A model generated the notes under the pieces. That model was not told the origin of the DNA. It saw nothing but the letters and a program-made list of their open reading frames with translations, and ran no database searches. Below, piece by piece: positions 21,491 through 34,445 of a DNA stretch of 64,000 nt. Every line of letters starts with the position of its first letter. Position 1 is the first letter of the stretch. The translations under genes and the position numbers were made by a program. Source of the stretch: Membranipora membranacea (Eukaryota; Bryozoa; Gymnolaemata; Cheilostomatida; Membraniporidae). The stretch is from the NCBI GenBank assembly GCA_914767715.1, contig OU612071.1:15186948-15250947 (forward strand), written 5' to 3'.

Positions 21491-23858
21491 GACGATGGAC
21501 CGCAGATACATTTGATATGAGGCCCTTTCGATAAATTTAAGGTTCAATGATTGCACAGAAACATTGTGGCAGCATCATTCAAGGATTGTAATAGTTAATC
21601 CTATTGTAAAAACTGCCACAATACTGCCTTTCTAGCTATACCCACCGTATCAATTTAGCTAGGATAGTTAGGTGTAATTTAAGCATAAAACTTCATGTCT
21701 AATTGTGGAGTAAGGCTGTACAAAGAGAAATTTTTACGGGAGAGCCTGCATATTCTATCTTTTACTGTAATCAAAAACTTTGAATTCAGTTCATTCTCCA
21801 GAACCCTATAATTGTGACAAATAGATGAAAGGAGTTTTTGGCATCAAGCTTCCCATAACTTTCCCCTTGAAGCAAAGCTTGCAGGTACCTTGACCAAGGA
21901 GTAAAAAACTCTTTCCTTGACTATTGTTAAAAACTTTACTCTGAATCCCTTAACTCTGTGAAGCAGTCTATCCACATGCTTGAAACTAAAATGTTTTACG
22001 AAGATAGATAGATGGGGTGATAACTCAATACTGCAAATGAGCCACCAAATTTCAACAATAAGAGAAGACAACTTCTTAGCCTAAGATTTGCCCAAATTGA
22101 CTTTAATGAACTGAGTTAATACTAGGATGGTGAAATTCTTTGAAAAACTTACCTCTTTCTTGGCTTGATATCCGTTATAAATCCATAAATGTGTGTGTGT
22201 GTATGTCTACACTGTGTGTGCCCTTTTTGAATGCTGATAGCCAAGTAATAATCAGTAAGAGGTGAGGTTTGCTCTCATTCATTCAATGGTTAGCATGGTT
22301 GTTTGCGTAAACAAGACCTAACTAAATGATCAGACACAGCATTATGAAAACCTGCAATCGGAATATAATTGTTTTGGCAGCAGAGGATTATCCCATTGTG
22401 GTTTCATTCAACCAATATGTTGACTGATTCATCTCTGCACAAAAGTAAATCTCACACTAACCTACAATATAATTACTTTGACAGAGGATGTTTGTCATAT
22501 TTCGGTCCTACCCAACCAACATGTTGACTGATTCATTGCTGAACAACAAAATCACAGAGTAAGGATATAATCCTGACAAAATATTCACAGAAAAATCTCA
22601 AACTATCTGATGATAATGCAGTCTACCGAGTACTACTGGTAATTTAATGCTAGATTTTTTAATAGAGCCATAAAGGTCCGAAAGCCTATTCATAAGTTAT
22701 ACCGTATGACAAATCATACTTGACTGTGGCCTTTCTCTACCAGTGTGACTATTTTGTAAAGAGGTTATTACAGGTAATCCAAAATTCCTTATCAAGCGGT
22801 GCAAAAAAATTTCCTTTAATTCTAAATGAACATTCCTTTGACAGCAATGTATTGCACACTAAATATGATCGGGCAGCAATATAAATTTATTGCCTGCATC
22901 ACTGCGTTTCATGCCCCTGAATTGTCTGACAATTCTGTACAATTCTAGAATTGTCGAGGTTTGACCCATTTACAATGAACCAACCAGCTTCCATTATCAT
23001 TTAATTAAACCTGCCTGCTAAATAAATTACATTCACTATTGTGTTGTTATAGAATGAGCCTTCACAGTATAATGCAATGTGTTTCTATGTAATGACAAGA
23101 CCACCTATACTACGTTCTAATAAAGATAACTCATGTAAACTTCACCCTCACAAACAAAACACTTAACACTCAGCAAGAACCTACAATAATTTAGATAGAA
23201 ACATTGAACTGGCCTGTGGCAGGGTTGCCAACTGCAACCATAGCAAAACTGACAAATTTACTTTAAAATGGGCTAAGCACTAGGGCTGCAGTATTCTCTT
23301 TTCTGACTTGTATTCCCAATACAAGTTAGAGACGGTAAGCTCAACTTGATTTAAATAAGTCATTAAAAGTCTTCCAGGATCAGGGTACAGTTAAATTTTC
23401 AAGTTACTTGTCATGTACTGAGGTTAATTAATGAAAGGTCTTAGAATGAATACTGACATTATACAGAGTGACAGTGTATTAGATACCAAACATAGTCAGA
23501 ATTCATACTGCAAGACTGTTCATTTTTGTTATTGTAACGATTTATTGCTGCATTTTATTCCACCGAGCTGCTTCCTTCAAATATAGAACAATAACTCACA
23601 GATGACCATATATGTCCTAAAAACAGAATATCCATCTTATTGCGCTCCAATGATAGATTCAGCTCCTTGCTGGCACACAGACAGGTCTTCCTTATTCATA
23701 GTACGAGTTTGGTCAGCCAAAGATAAAACTCCCGGACTGTAATAAAACCGTAATCCATATTCATCATAGGTGCGTTTCTAAACTGCTACACCGCTGACTG
23801 TCTATCATAACATGTACCGGTAGCATCGTTGCCTGAAAATGAGACAAAATTCATGTTC
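21491..23858. other. No recognisable gene
   Basis: AT-rich sequence with a short TG-type microsatellite (22192-22203). The minus frame at 21844-22071 has no motif. Confidence 0.45.
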
Positions 23859-24243
23859 TTAAAGGGCAACCAAGGTTTCAAACAACTTCTCATTGATGGC
23901 CGTTGATTAATAGCAGATTGCACCTTCTGCATGGGGAAAAAGACAAAATATAATTCGGATAATTATTCAGCCAGAATTCTTGTGGAACATTTCTTCCATC
24001 AGGTACTCAAACTCAGCTAAAAGAGAATACCACATAGCAGTTTCCTGTTCCTGTTATTATTTAGACTGTGCTCTATAATTATTACAGCAAAGTCTTGGAA
24101 CCTCCCCTAAACTGAAGTGTTACCCAGCTTAGAGTCAGCAACTACTTTGAGTTTTGCATCGCGTAATGCACAAAGCTGATGCTGCCCAGCACATTATTTG
24201 CTTCCCATTAATGCATTGCTGCGAAACCTTGGTTGCCCTTTAA
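23859..24243. mobile_element. MITE with TTAA target duplication
   Basis: The termini AGGGCAACCAAGGTTTC (from 23863) and GAAACCTTGGTTGCCCT (to 24239) are perfect inverted repeats, each bordered by TTAA. Total length is about 385 bases with no coding frame. TTAA duplication is the hallmark of piggyBac-type transposition, so a non-autonomous piggyBac-like element is likely. The inverted-repeat start AGGG is not the usual CCC, so the superfamily is uncertain. Confidence 0.7.
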
Positions 24244-25125
24244 TAAATAGCTGTCTGTTTGGAGAAATCAAATCAATAGGATATAACCTGATGTGATGTG
24301 ACCCACCAAGTTGACATATCTGCATAAATATTAAAAATCAGTTTGCTGTTAAAATGATTCAACTTACCCTTTGGAATGCCTGAACGGAAAGTCAACAATG
24401 CCAAATGAGGGAAACTAGAATTCACTTTCAGCTGGCAGGATAGTCATGTGACTATATTTTGCCTTCCTCAGTCATATCTGCTCTGATCGTTTGAAGATAG
24501 AGCGTACCATCAGGAATTGAACGAGTGCTTGCGTTCAAGGGAACGCTTTCACCCAAGTACTCACTTGCACATGCTAATTGTCCATTGAATGAGTGATTTT
24601 CCAGGTATTTATCACAAAACCTAATAGTAAGACATTGAACGCCTATTTACTATGGAGAACAAAATTCTATAGGCACAGTTTTCGGTTGTGGATGCCCAGC
24701 AACGTCATTTTGCTTTTGACTATCAACTGTTTTAAATAACAAATCACCAAAAAGCTCAAAGAATTGTCTTCTGTTTTTGAAGGAGGGGGCAACTCTTGTG
24801 CTATCATGATCTAAGCGGGGAGTTCGCGACAAAATTACTGGTCTAAGTCGGCATTCTCAGGCATCAAGTTGAAGATATCTATTGTAGAATAGATGATACC
24901 TGCACAAAGCTCTTTGATGATACATAGTCAAGACTAAGCTAAATAAAAAATTAACAGCAACATAAACAAAACATTAAATATCAGGCTTCACAGCACAGTT
25001 GTTGTTCCAGATCTTAAGAGAAGGTACTCTTTTTGACTGTTTCTCTTGCTTGAGGCACATGACACCTCGTCTTCTGTCGAGCTGAAAGAGAACAAACCGA
25101 TATGAATAATAGGTACATGTTCAAG
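24244..25125. other. No recognisable gene
   Basis: Only short frames. The minus frame at 24650-24832 has no motif. Confidence 0.4.
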
Positions 25126-25330
25126 AGTGGGAGGTGGCTCAGTTGGTTAGAGCGCCTTTCCTTCAGCATGCAGGTTCAAATCCCAACGCAGTCCATCAAC
25201 TACAAGTTTCGGGCGTTCATCATGGTTTTCATTCTCCACTCTCTGGGTATGAACATTCACACTGTTATATGAGTTGAACTCTTATCCAACAACACTATGA
25301 CTGCCGAAAATCTTATACGGTAGAGGTAGC
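25126..25330 (+). mobile_element. Second tRNA-derived SINE (extent uncertain)
   Basis: A box TGGCTCAGTTGGTTAG (25135-25150) and B box GGTTCAAATCC (25173-25183). The region cannot fold into a full tRNA: the ends do not pair and the anticodon arm is off. It is therefore a tRNA-derived head rather than a tRNA gene. The 3' limit was not determined and no A tail is obvious. Confidence 0.6.
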
Positions 25331-26897
25331 TCTTATTAGAAAAATGTTCAATTTTGTTGTCTACATATATATCAGTTGGTAAAGAGTATACCCTGAATAT
25401 TGTGAAACTAAGCAGCAGAAATGTCAACCATTTACCTCTTTGATGTGTCTTGCTGCATTATCTGATATAAATGTTAGCCTGACCACTTCTGCTTCATCCT
25501 CCGAGCTCATAAGCTCATACACTAACGGAAAAAGTTCACCCTCTTCTGGCAGTTGTGCCCTTTTTCGAACTTCAAGCTTCTATAAAGTAGCATTTATAAT
25601 TTGTTTCAGAAATCTTGTTTTGGAGTCAAATGCATTAGGTATATGTATCATTTTCTTGGGAATACCTGGAGGTATTGTCATCAATTTATTGAATAGAAAT
25701 TCCCAATTCATCCCTGTATACAAACGTTGCCAACCAACCCATATATTCCTATATTTTTAAGTGCTGCAAAACAAACAAGAAACCCAATGGGTCAGCAGCA
25801 ATGCTTCTAGTGTACACTGATGTTTTGTTAATCTTCCAGCCTCAATGATACAATGATAATATATCAAATTTGGGAGACCCCTTGTCCTACCAGATGTTTC
25901 TTTTTATTAATTCTCTCCCTCGAAATCTCTCTTTCCGACTTGACCCTACAGCTCTGTTGGATCCTTCTGTAGGACATCTTCGAGATGGTCAAGCTGTCAG
26001 CTTTCGAGTAGCCTCTTGCCGCTCTTGCCGTCATGGCATCAGTGAAGAGAAGGGCTACTCTGGTATTATTCTCTGATTGGAAGCTGGAAAGAGAGGCTCT
26101 CAATAATCAAACAGAACCAAAGAACCACAAAATAAATTGAGTATTTATGTAGAACAAAGTTAACTTACTCAAGACAGAATAAAATATCTTTGCTTATGAG
26201 CATGGTAAGGAGTTATTTTATCTTTCTCACTTGACCGCACCAGCTTATTTCAATTCAAAGAATTAAATCATTCAATTATTGACAACATTCCGGATAAACG
26301 TTGCCCTTATCGCACTTAGAAAATAAAACGGACAGGCCACTTTCGATTTCTACTGCCATAGAAAAGCTCATTAGAGCCAGGGATAAGGCATTCAAAAAGA
26401 GATGCAAGTTCTGGAAAGTTTTGCATGCTTTGGTACATACCCTACCCTGGTCGCAAAACTACCTGGAGTGGATTGTCAGTGTGTCAGGAATCACATCAAG
26501 AATGTATTTGCCAATATGAGTTGGATCAATGGTCATTTGTATTTTTGAGATAAAGAATTTTTATCTGATTTTGTGACTCAGTACCATAACAGAGAGTTTC
26601 GTGTGGAAAAAAATTCTAATAATATTTCTTTTGCTAATTTAATTATAAGAATTTTTCCATAAATAATGCCTCTATTATTATAACAATACAAGTTATTGAT
26701 TATACTAACATACTATTTTTATGAAGTGAAGTGGAAAACATGCAGTATTAGCTTTGATTTCTTGTCTGCTAGCCCTCTCTCTCTAGATCAACCTCGGAGC
26801 CAAGAAGGAAAATTTTAATTACTAATAAAAAAAATGAGTTGTTATAAAGTGGCTCAAAACATTGCTATTTATACACATAATTAACTCCTTAATTACA
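25331..26897. other. No firm gene; possible LINE scrap
   Basis: Plus-strand text at about 26360-26460 (KLIRARDKAFKKR) resembles the basic linker before the RT of non-LTR elements, but is isolated. Overlapping frames at 25864-26103 and 25440-25760 show no family motif. Confidence 0.3.
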
Positions 26898-27160
26898 GGG
26901 AAGGAGATAGGGAGGGAGGGGGGAGAGGGAACGGGAGGGAGGGAGGGAGGGGGAGAGGGAGGGAGGAAGGGAGGGAGGGGGAGAGGGAGGGACGAAGGGA
27001 GGGAGGAAGGGAGGGAGGGAGGGAGGAAGGGAGGGAGCAAGGGAGGGAGGGAGGAAGGGAGGGAGGAAGGGAGGGAGGGAGGAAGGGAGGGAGGGGGAGG
27101 GGGAGGGGGGAGGGAGATAGGGAGGGGGAGGGAGGGAGAGAGAGAGGAAGGGAGTGAGTG
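26898..27160. repeat. GGGA/AGGG purine-rich microsatellite
   Basis: About 260 bases with almost only G and A on the plus strand, in GGGAGGGA and GGAAGGGA units. It gives spurious Gly/Arg/Glu frames on the plus strand and Pro/Ser/Leu frames on the minus strand. It can form quadruplex or triplex DNA. Confidence 0.95.
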
Positions 27161-27405
27161 AGGGAGTGAGAGAATGTTTGAAGAATGCGAATTGTAGATA
27201 TACAACGTCTCCATTATTCCACCACAAAGGAGAGAGTGGCCAATACCCATCCCCTACCCGTTTCACTCTTGTTGATAACACAAAATATTTTGTTGCCTAT
27301 GTTAAGTGAATGTTGCTTAAAATATTTTGTCCCAAATATTCCAGCCATGTAACATTATGACAAAATGTACGATCACATACATATATTAGTTCTATTTTTA
27401 GAATC

Positions 27406-29063
27406 ATGGGTTTCCCTCTAATTTACCTTTACCGAGAGATTCAGAGACAGAACCCTGCTCCGAGACTATTCAGGGAACGAGTGGATGACTTGGATAAAGT
27501 TAGCGGCGCTGAGTTTTTTCAACACACAAAGTTGTATCCAGATCACTACAGAGAGCTTCATAATATGCTTTTACCCCATATTTCTCCGAGAGTACTCACC
27601 AACAATGCCATCCCATCTAACACACGGCTGCAAGGTGCCTTATCGTATCTGGCGTCAGGTGACAACCTCCGATCATCTGGAAAAGCACACGGTGTCTCAA
27701 CAGCTTCCGCATCCCGTCACCTGACGTCAACTGTGGATGCGATAATGGCGGAGGTGGGTTGAAGTTAATAAACATAACCTGTAAACAAATTAAATGCAAG
27801 AGTCAAGACAAAATGTACCATATAATTCTATTGCTGAACATGAGGTCTATGCAGAGATTAATAAGCTTAACTAGATCAAGTCAATTAAAATACTTTCTTA
27901 TTAGAATAGTGAGTTTCAAGATCAAAAACGCTCAAGAATTCGAATCAGTCTTAGCACGCTCATAATCCCACAGCAGGGGCAAAGTTCAATCACTCAAACT
28001 TCTGCTATTTATATCAAGTGATCTAATCATATTTCTAGATTGATCAATTCATCTGCAATCCAGATAGGAATGAGCAACAGATTATTAAACAGGGACTATT
28101 TGACATCGCTGGTTTCCCAGGAGCTATTGGGCTAATTGATGGAACACATGTCAAGATGGGGAATCTACCATCCGACCGGGCCAATGTGTATTTACACAGG
28201 CAAAACACAAAGTAAGAAAACATTCATTAACACAGTTGGCTATGTCATCGAGATACTCTTACCCTCCCTGTCGTCAACAATACATTTGCATATTTTGGGA
28301 GTTGTGGCCTCTTTGAACTTCATAATTGGAAAGCAGATAGCTCCAAAGTGTTGAAACAGTTATCCTGAGCAGAGTGACGCTGAGTCAACTTGAGATGCAC
28401 CTTAACAACAGCTTACTTGTTATCTAAACTGGGTATCTCAAATGTGAATTTGTCTTTTAGAGATACCACTCTGAACGTCATGGCTGTATGCGACCATAGA
28501 CGGCTGTTCTGGAACGTGGTTGCGCGCTACCCTTCGGGCACACCATGACTCGATAATATTCCAAAATAGTACACTGTGTGAAGACCTGGAGAATGGAGCA
28601 TTCAGTAGGCTTCTCCTAGGTGAGCTAGTCTTAAATTTGTTGTTCAGATAGTAGCATTGCATAAAGCCATGGGCATATGAGCATGTCATTTGTTGATGTC
28701 ACTGCAAGAGCACACAACATCAATCCTTCAAAAAATTCAAAATGTGTTTTATAATTTTGACAGGTGACAGTGGCTATGCTGTCAAGCCCTACCTGATGAC
28801 TCCATTTCTCCAGGTCAATGTCTAGGTTGATATCCCTCACTTTTTTAGGCGGAGAGCTCTATTTCTCCCCAGAGAAGTGCTGTAGGGTCGTGACAGCGTG
28901 CTTCGCCCTACGCAATTTTTGTGTCAAGAAAAATGTCCCTCCTCCAGCGGACATACTACAGCAACCAGAACTGGAGCAAAGAGAGGAGAGGGTACCTGGG
29001 ATGGTGAGGAACGAAAATGGTAATATAACCAGACGCGAAATCGTGCAAAACTATTTTTCTTAA
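27406..29063 (+). pseudogene. HARBI1-like: PIF/Harbinger transposase, broken
   Basis: Four or five exons. Exon 1 (27406-27753) has the helix-turn-helix-like N-terminus (ALSYLASGDNLRSSGKAHGV, STASASRHL). Exon 2 (28039-28211) has the first catalytic Asp in FPGAIGLIDGTHVKM. Exon 3 (about 28461-28620) has the second Asp region (NVMAVCDHRRLFWNVVARYP), interrupted by one extra base inside the SGTHD motif. Exon 4 starts GDSGYAVKPYLMTPF (28764). The final frame (28818-29063) carries the C-terminus (SPEKCCRVVTACFALRNF). The segment holding the third catalytic residue is missing, and a TAG lies just after exon 4. Harbinger transposases cut and paste DNA together with a Myb-like partner. One is encoded at 33.3 kb. 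Confidence 0.85.
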
Positions 29064-29180
29064 TTCAACAACTACCTAGTAACCTACTATATTCCATTAC
29101 ACAAAAGTTTTGTTTTTATATTTTACCCAAATTAATGAGTCAACGATACCAATACCGTGTAATGAATCGACGCCACATGC

Positions 29181-30878
29181 ATGCTTAAAACGATACAAAT
29201 GCTTAAAAAAGAAGATAAACTGAATTACTGCAATCTGGAACTAATGGACAGTACTATCGGGGAACTAATTGAAAATGAGCAAAAAAAACAAACACACCAA
29301 GACAAAGAAAAATTATTCACCGCAGATCAAGACGTTTGCCTTCACAATATTTTATTATTCACCCAGAGTCTACCGCTATCTTAGAACAGTTTTAACTCTG
29401 CCCAATCCAAGGACAATAAGGAGATGGCTTCAAACCATTCACTGTGAACCCGGCTCCCAAATCGAAGTTTTCAAGCATATATCAGAAAAGCAGGGACCAA
29501 AACTCTATAGCCTGGTGTTGGATGGAATGTCTATTCAAAAGCAAGCGATTGTACAGAAAGGCTCAGACAAAATTATTGGCCATGTTGACTATGGAGGAAG
29601 CATCGGTCGGGTGATAAGTCTGGCTTACTCGCGACAGAAGCTCTAGTTTTACTTTTAGTACAAATACTGGAGCACACCCGCTACCCAGTCGGATTTTTCT
29701 TCATCGATAAAATCGACTCGCAGCTGCAAGCAAGCTTCGTAACTCAATGTCTGACTCTTTGATCCTGCACACACATTATATCATATTAGGCCAATACCGG
29801 TATTGGTCTTTTTATACCAATCCTGCCAATAAACCTTTGTTGCAGCCTGAATGCATAACAGTCTTACTCTTTCATTTTTTTATTCAGGTTGACCACATTT
29901 TCGATGTGTTGAACAGCCACTCAAGATATGGGAAAGGTTTTAAGTCTCCACTGAACCGATCGAACATTGACTATACTGAGGGGTTCCTAGGAAAACCTGT
30001 GGATTATCTCAAGAAACTAACTCTGAAAGACGGGAAACCACTGATATCTACCAGACGTAAAACATTCCTGATCGGCTTCCAATCTGCCGCAGACTCGTAG
30101 ATCAGATTGGGTCGATCGCTGTTCGCTAAATACCCAGATGTCAAATTCCTGCAAGTTAAGGCAGGACCAAATAGAAACACTTTTCTCATAGATCAGGTCT
30201 CGTGGAGGTTTTAACAACAACCCAAATGTTGTTCAATTCACTGGTGCTATGAAAGGACTCAAAAGTGAAGTTACCCCATCCGCGAATGCCAACTGTCTGG
30301 AACTTGATGACAGCAACACTGCACTGCTTCATCCCACCTCTGTGAAACAATCTACTACTGATGACGATGTGGATGTAGGCGATACGTGTGAGAAGCTGGA
30401 TATTGGCTTGCTAGATAAACCGATATCAGATATCGTGACATAATATATCAGTAAGTAATAATTCATTCAGCCATTTCAAGTGGGATAAAATCTGTACATT
30501 AAATATTAAATTGTTTGAAGCCAGCAATTACGTAAGATTGTGCTTGGCTATATTAACCTTAATATGTTTGTCAAGTTATGTGTAGCCTATTCAACGCTGT
30601 CGAGTATATATCAAAACTGTCAAACTTTTTCCCCGCTCATTTGAACCCTTATTTTGTGTATTTTAGCTGGGTTTGTAGTGAGAACAGCCAAGCTGAAATG
30701 TTCAGATTGCATAGATAACATAGTATGTGCTACGACAGACTTATACGAATCATCTTCTCTGATCAGCATAAACGACAGAAGGGGCTGGTACACCCCAACA
30801 AACACATATCTCAAAGTGCATGAGGGTAGCCGAAACAACAATGAGACATTTTATCGATCATGGGGGAATGCTACCTAA
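29181..30878 (+). pseudogene. P-element/THAP9-type transposase, broken
   Basis: Ordered pieces of the P transposase fold. A short coiled-coil start (29181-29270) gives way, after a poly-A frame change, to SPQIKTFAFTIFYYSPRVY and LPNPRTIRRWL. Then comes the catalytic-region motif LVLDGMSIQKQ (29269-29646). After another frame change follow ATEALVLLLVQIL and GFFFIDKI (29607-29762). Next is the GTP-binding-region-like exon FDVLNSHSRYGKGFKSPLN (29888-30100). Then QDQIETLFS, one TAG, and GGFNNNPNVVQFTGAMKG (to 30443). Finally AGFVVRTAKLKCSDC (30654-30878). At least two frameshifts and two stops make it inactive. No DNA-binding THAP domain was found upstream. Confidence 0.8.
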
Positions 30879-32279
30879 CTCATTTCAGAAGATTCTAACA
30901 ACTACCCTCACATACATCTCTGAAAACAAAGTGATCGACATTTCAAATGTACTGCTCATGCTAGCTGCACTGTAAGATCCCTGACTAAAATATATATACA
31001 AATCAGACTATTATGAAACAAAATCCCAACAGACCAAATCCAGTGACAAGGAGCAAACTTAATCGATTAGTGATATTCAGTCATGTGTAGTAGAATACTC
31101 TGGTTCTTTCTGCATACCTCTCATAATCCTGCTGTTTTTATCCGTGTGAGTAGATGCATTATCTTCTACATTCACTGGAGGCCAAATTTTAAAATAAATT
31201 TCTCAAATGGAGAAATCAGGTATCTAGTCAAAGCAGTTCATTTTTATCCATAATCATTGCATTTATCAGCTGTTATACTGTTTGATGCTCCACTGCACTG
31301 CACCTCACATGTAACTTAATGCAGCTGGGTTTTTCCAATAATTAACTGTGACACATTGCTCTATTATTAGCCAGTCTAGATTTCTCTATAAGTCTAGGTC
31401 ATAACGAAGAGTTGTACTCAGTGCACAAAAAAACTGCTCCTTAGTGTGTATGAATTTAACAGGAAGCGACGGGAGTATGGAAGCGGCAGGAATTGTCAAG
31501 ATTTTCTAAAGATCAGTGGCGGCCGACCTTCGATATACCACCTGGAATTTCGTTTTGGTCCTATATATTTTAAACCCTGGAACAACACGGTATTATATTT
31601 TAGAATCCCATTTTTTCTGCAGTCTCTCTGATGTGTACAGATAAAGAATATCTAAGGTTATACCTAAATCCGTACTGGCTCTCGTGATCTTGCTTAATGT
31701 GCGAATGTGCTTTGCGCAAGTGTAATCACCATTAGAAGGTGGCTAATGAAATGGCTCAAGAATTTGGAGACTTACTTTTGCAGAGATCAGTACATGCTCC
31801 TTACAGAAATATTGTGTCGATCAAAACAGATTTTTTTTGTAATCAACATGCCAGAGGTCATGTTCATCATCAGCATACAACAAAGAACCAACATGACCGA
31901 AGAAGTCAATTGTGCTACGAAATGCACCTGATCTTGAAATTTATGCTGATGTCGCAGGAGTTATTGTGAGAGAAGTTCATATCAAAACGCCAGGCATTAC
32001 AACTAAAGTAGATGGATTGCTCAATTCAGGTTAGCCTGTACTGCAAATTTTAGCTATTCTCCAAATAATCTGTTATGTATCACATTTATGTTGTAGGAAT
32101 ATCAATATCTAGAAATATTGCCGTCGAAGAATTTCTTGTTAAATAGAGCTAGTTTCCACCTGCAATTACTTAGCGATATGTTTATGTTAGCAATAAATTG
32201 CTTGGGTGAAATTCAAGTCCCTGCTCAAACACTTCTCCCATCTTATTCCTTACTGAAGTTACCTGATTATTTACCATGG
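30879..32279 (+). other. Unassigned; one exon-like segment
   Basis: A plus-strand frame at about 31912-32031 is open (DLEIYADVAGVIVREVHI, TPGITTKVDGLLNS) and ends at a CAG|GTTAG donor, so it looks like an exon. No family could be named. The frame at 31446-31631 has no motif. The rest is non-coding. Confidence 0.3.
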
Positions 32280-33329
32280 AAGCACAACTCATGATAACAA
32301 CCATATTAGTCTATTATGGCCAAATTGTGATTTGCTAGTTTTGACAAATATTGTAGTGGCATCTACAGTCAGAAAAGCTCTTATATACAGTTTGACACTC
32401 AGATATAGGAACACACAGTTGTCCCTCTACAGGAAAATATTCACTATGAAGTTGTTGGAGAAAGGGGCCAGTTTGGAGAGCTAACAAATTCACTAGTGCC
32501 TTACAGCCTAACAGTGACAAATGCATTAGATGACTTGGGGAGCGACAAAGCAGGTCCGAGATTGCATCTCATATAGGTGAAGGAGGAAAGCTTGCAGTGA
32601 TATGTAAATAAAAATTTGAATCAAAATTCTATTTTCCTGTTCTAAACAAATGTATACAGATGTTGAAAGCAGTGTCACAATTAAATTTATTTCAATTATG
32701 TACCGTTATGAGACTCCATCCTGCTAGCTCTGCAGCCAAGTAGTTATCTTCCACCTTGGTTAAAACGATCCTGTGTTAGTGTGTGTATACTACTGTGGCT
32801 TTCAGGTTCTTCATAATAACATTCCTGAAGACTTCCTGCTAACACCGATGGAAGAGGGGGATATGATTACCAATATTGAATTAAGTGTATACCAGAGATA
32901 GGCAATCTGTGAAACACCACATATGAGCTGACTAAACTTACATACAGTATTCTCCAATCTCCATCTCTCAACACTATCAAGGAAGAGGTGAAGAGCAGTG
33001 GGGAAGGAGTACGTGCACCAACTATCAAACATGTCATAATATTATATTTCACATTCAGTTCAACTGTCTTGTAGTCTCATATATCAGTAGTAAAAAGCCT
33101 GTGTGCACCTACCAGACTTACATATTAGTAGCCTACCCTCACAGAACATTCATATACTTTTGATCTAACTAAAAAACTGCTGCTCTAAGTGTTCGATTGA
33201 TTTTTGTTTGATTGGCGAGTCTTTTATTATCGATCTTAACACATTGAAAAATGTATATTACTGATATGATATTGCAACTCGCTGGTTCCACATATTTTTG
33301 TGATTCTTCCAGTCTCAAAAATCAGGTTA

Positions 33330-33729
33330 AAAAACCAGAGCTCCAAACTGGACTGTAGAGCAGATCAAGGCTCTTGCTGATGGAGTATGTGCTAAATACC
33401 ACACACTATTTGATGATTTCGCGGGACTCTGCGGCAGTGAGTTTTTGACATTTTTAGATTCTTAGTGATGTGGACTACGCCGATTTCAATAATAAGCAGC
33501 TCCGGAGTAATGTTAAGATAAGTTTAAGAAGTCAAATCTGACACTAACAAGGCGGTCACAACTTCTTCGCCTAGCCCTGGGCAGAACTGGTGGTGGTCAA
33601 CCCCCTGCACACCTCTACTCGAGTTTTGAGAAGATGGCAGCTGTAGTGCCTCAAGAAGCCCTCCTAATGATAGAGGAAGGACTGGACACAAGGCATGGCA
33701 TTGCATCTTTGTATCACACTAAGATTTAA
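33330..33729 (+). CDS. Harbinger-type Myb/SANT-like DNA-binding protein, two exons
   Basis: The first segment (33330-33436, GTGAGT donor) reads RAPNWTVEQIKALADGVCAK then YHTLFDDFAG, the first helix region of the Myb/SANT-like (MADF-related) domain found in the second ORF of PIF/Harbinger elements. The second segment (33517-33729) gives SQLLRLALGRTGGGQPP, the conserved TGGG turn, and ends at a TAA. A stop just upstream of the first segment in the same frame and the lack of a start codon suggest decay or an unseen upstream exon. In active elements this protein carries the transposase to the nucleus and to its terminal repeats. Confidence 0.65.
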
Positions 33730-34177
33730 TAAATCGTGATTTGCAATATTTTCGATGAAGCCTCTTCTTATGTTCATTCTTGTGTAACTTTGCCATCACA
33801 GAGTACAGTTTCAAGAAAACAGAATAACAAAAATGGATCAATGCGAGCAGTGAAAAATTCGGAAAAATCTATATAAGACTCAGCAGGCAACTTTAGACTA
33901 TGGTCACAAGAGACCATGTGATTGGACAGGCAAATCAAAGCACATGGGCCTAATTCCACAACATCTACATCTCCTACTCAAATACAACCAACACCTCGAT
34001 CAAAAATGTAGTCGTTAACAGAACACCATGCATTCTCAAAGTGTGTGAGTATGAGCATGCGTATAGTCTTACCTAAATGTGACAGGCAAATAAGTTATAC
34101 ACGGTCGAATAAAAAAAATTTATAAGGCGGTTAGGAAATCAAGTCAACAGCCAGCCTTCCCTAAAATATACCCGGAG

Positions 34178-34369
34178 ATGAGTACAGCATACACTTATTA
34201 TTACTATTTCATGATAGCGATGCTACATTGTTTCAATTTCAGAGGAGATGGCGAAGAAGTAGAACTGGATGTGAATCATGCAATCTACCAGCTTCTACTA
34301 AAACAGAATGAGACGTTGAACAACCAGACCTTGGTGCTACTTCAACAGTGTTCAATGTGTTACTCTTAG
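34178..34369 (+). CDS. Probable C-terminal helix exon of the Myb-like gene
   Basis: After a TTTCAG acceptor-like site, the frame FNFRGDGEEVELDVNHAI then LLLKQNETLNNQTLVLLQQ looks like an amphipathic helix. Related copies lie at 43390-43485 (ending early) and 48040 (destroyed). In copy B it is followed by a Leu/Gln-rich segment at 43589-43844, consistent with the coiled-coil end of Harbinger Myb-like proteins. The assignment is by position and repeat linkage. Confidence 0.35.
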   Translation: MSTAYTYYYYFMIAMLHCFNFRGDGEEVELDVNHAIYQLLLKQNETLNNQTLVLLQQCSMCYS

Positions 34370-34445
34370 CATAGCATTGCAAGCTCTCAAAAAACTTGAC
34401 AATCAAAATACAATATTATCATTATCATAATTATCATTACATATA

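Larger units (their letters stand above)
32280..34445. repeat. Duplicated Myb-gene segment, copy A
   Basis: Blocks at 32395-32680, 32800-32890, 33345-33390 and 34220-34445 recur in the same order at 41160-41430, 41885-41945, 42938-42985 and 43390-43540. A third, very decayed copy of the last block lies at 47940-48150. Copy A keeps the best reading frames. Confidence 0.75.

Noticed and set aside
25126-25195. tRNA gene candidate
   Set aside because: A and B boxes are present but acceptor and anticodon stems do not pair; better as a SINE head.
26360-26466. LINE pre-RT linker
   Set aside because: Only a dozen basic residues resemble it; no RT motif nearby.
26822-27281. Overlapping frames of 99-142 codons on both strands
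   Set aside because: They are translations of the GGGA/CCCT simple repeat.
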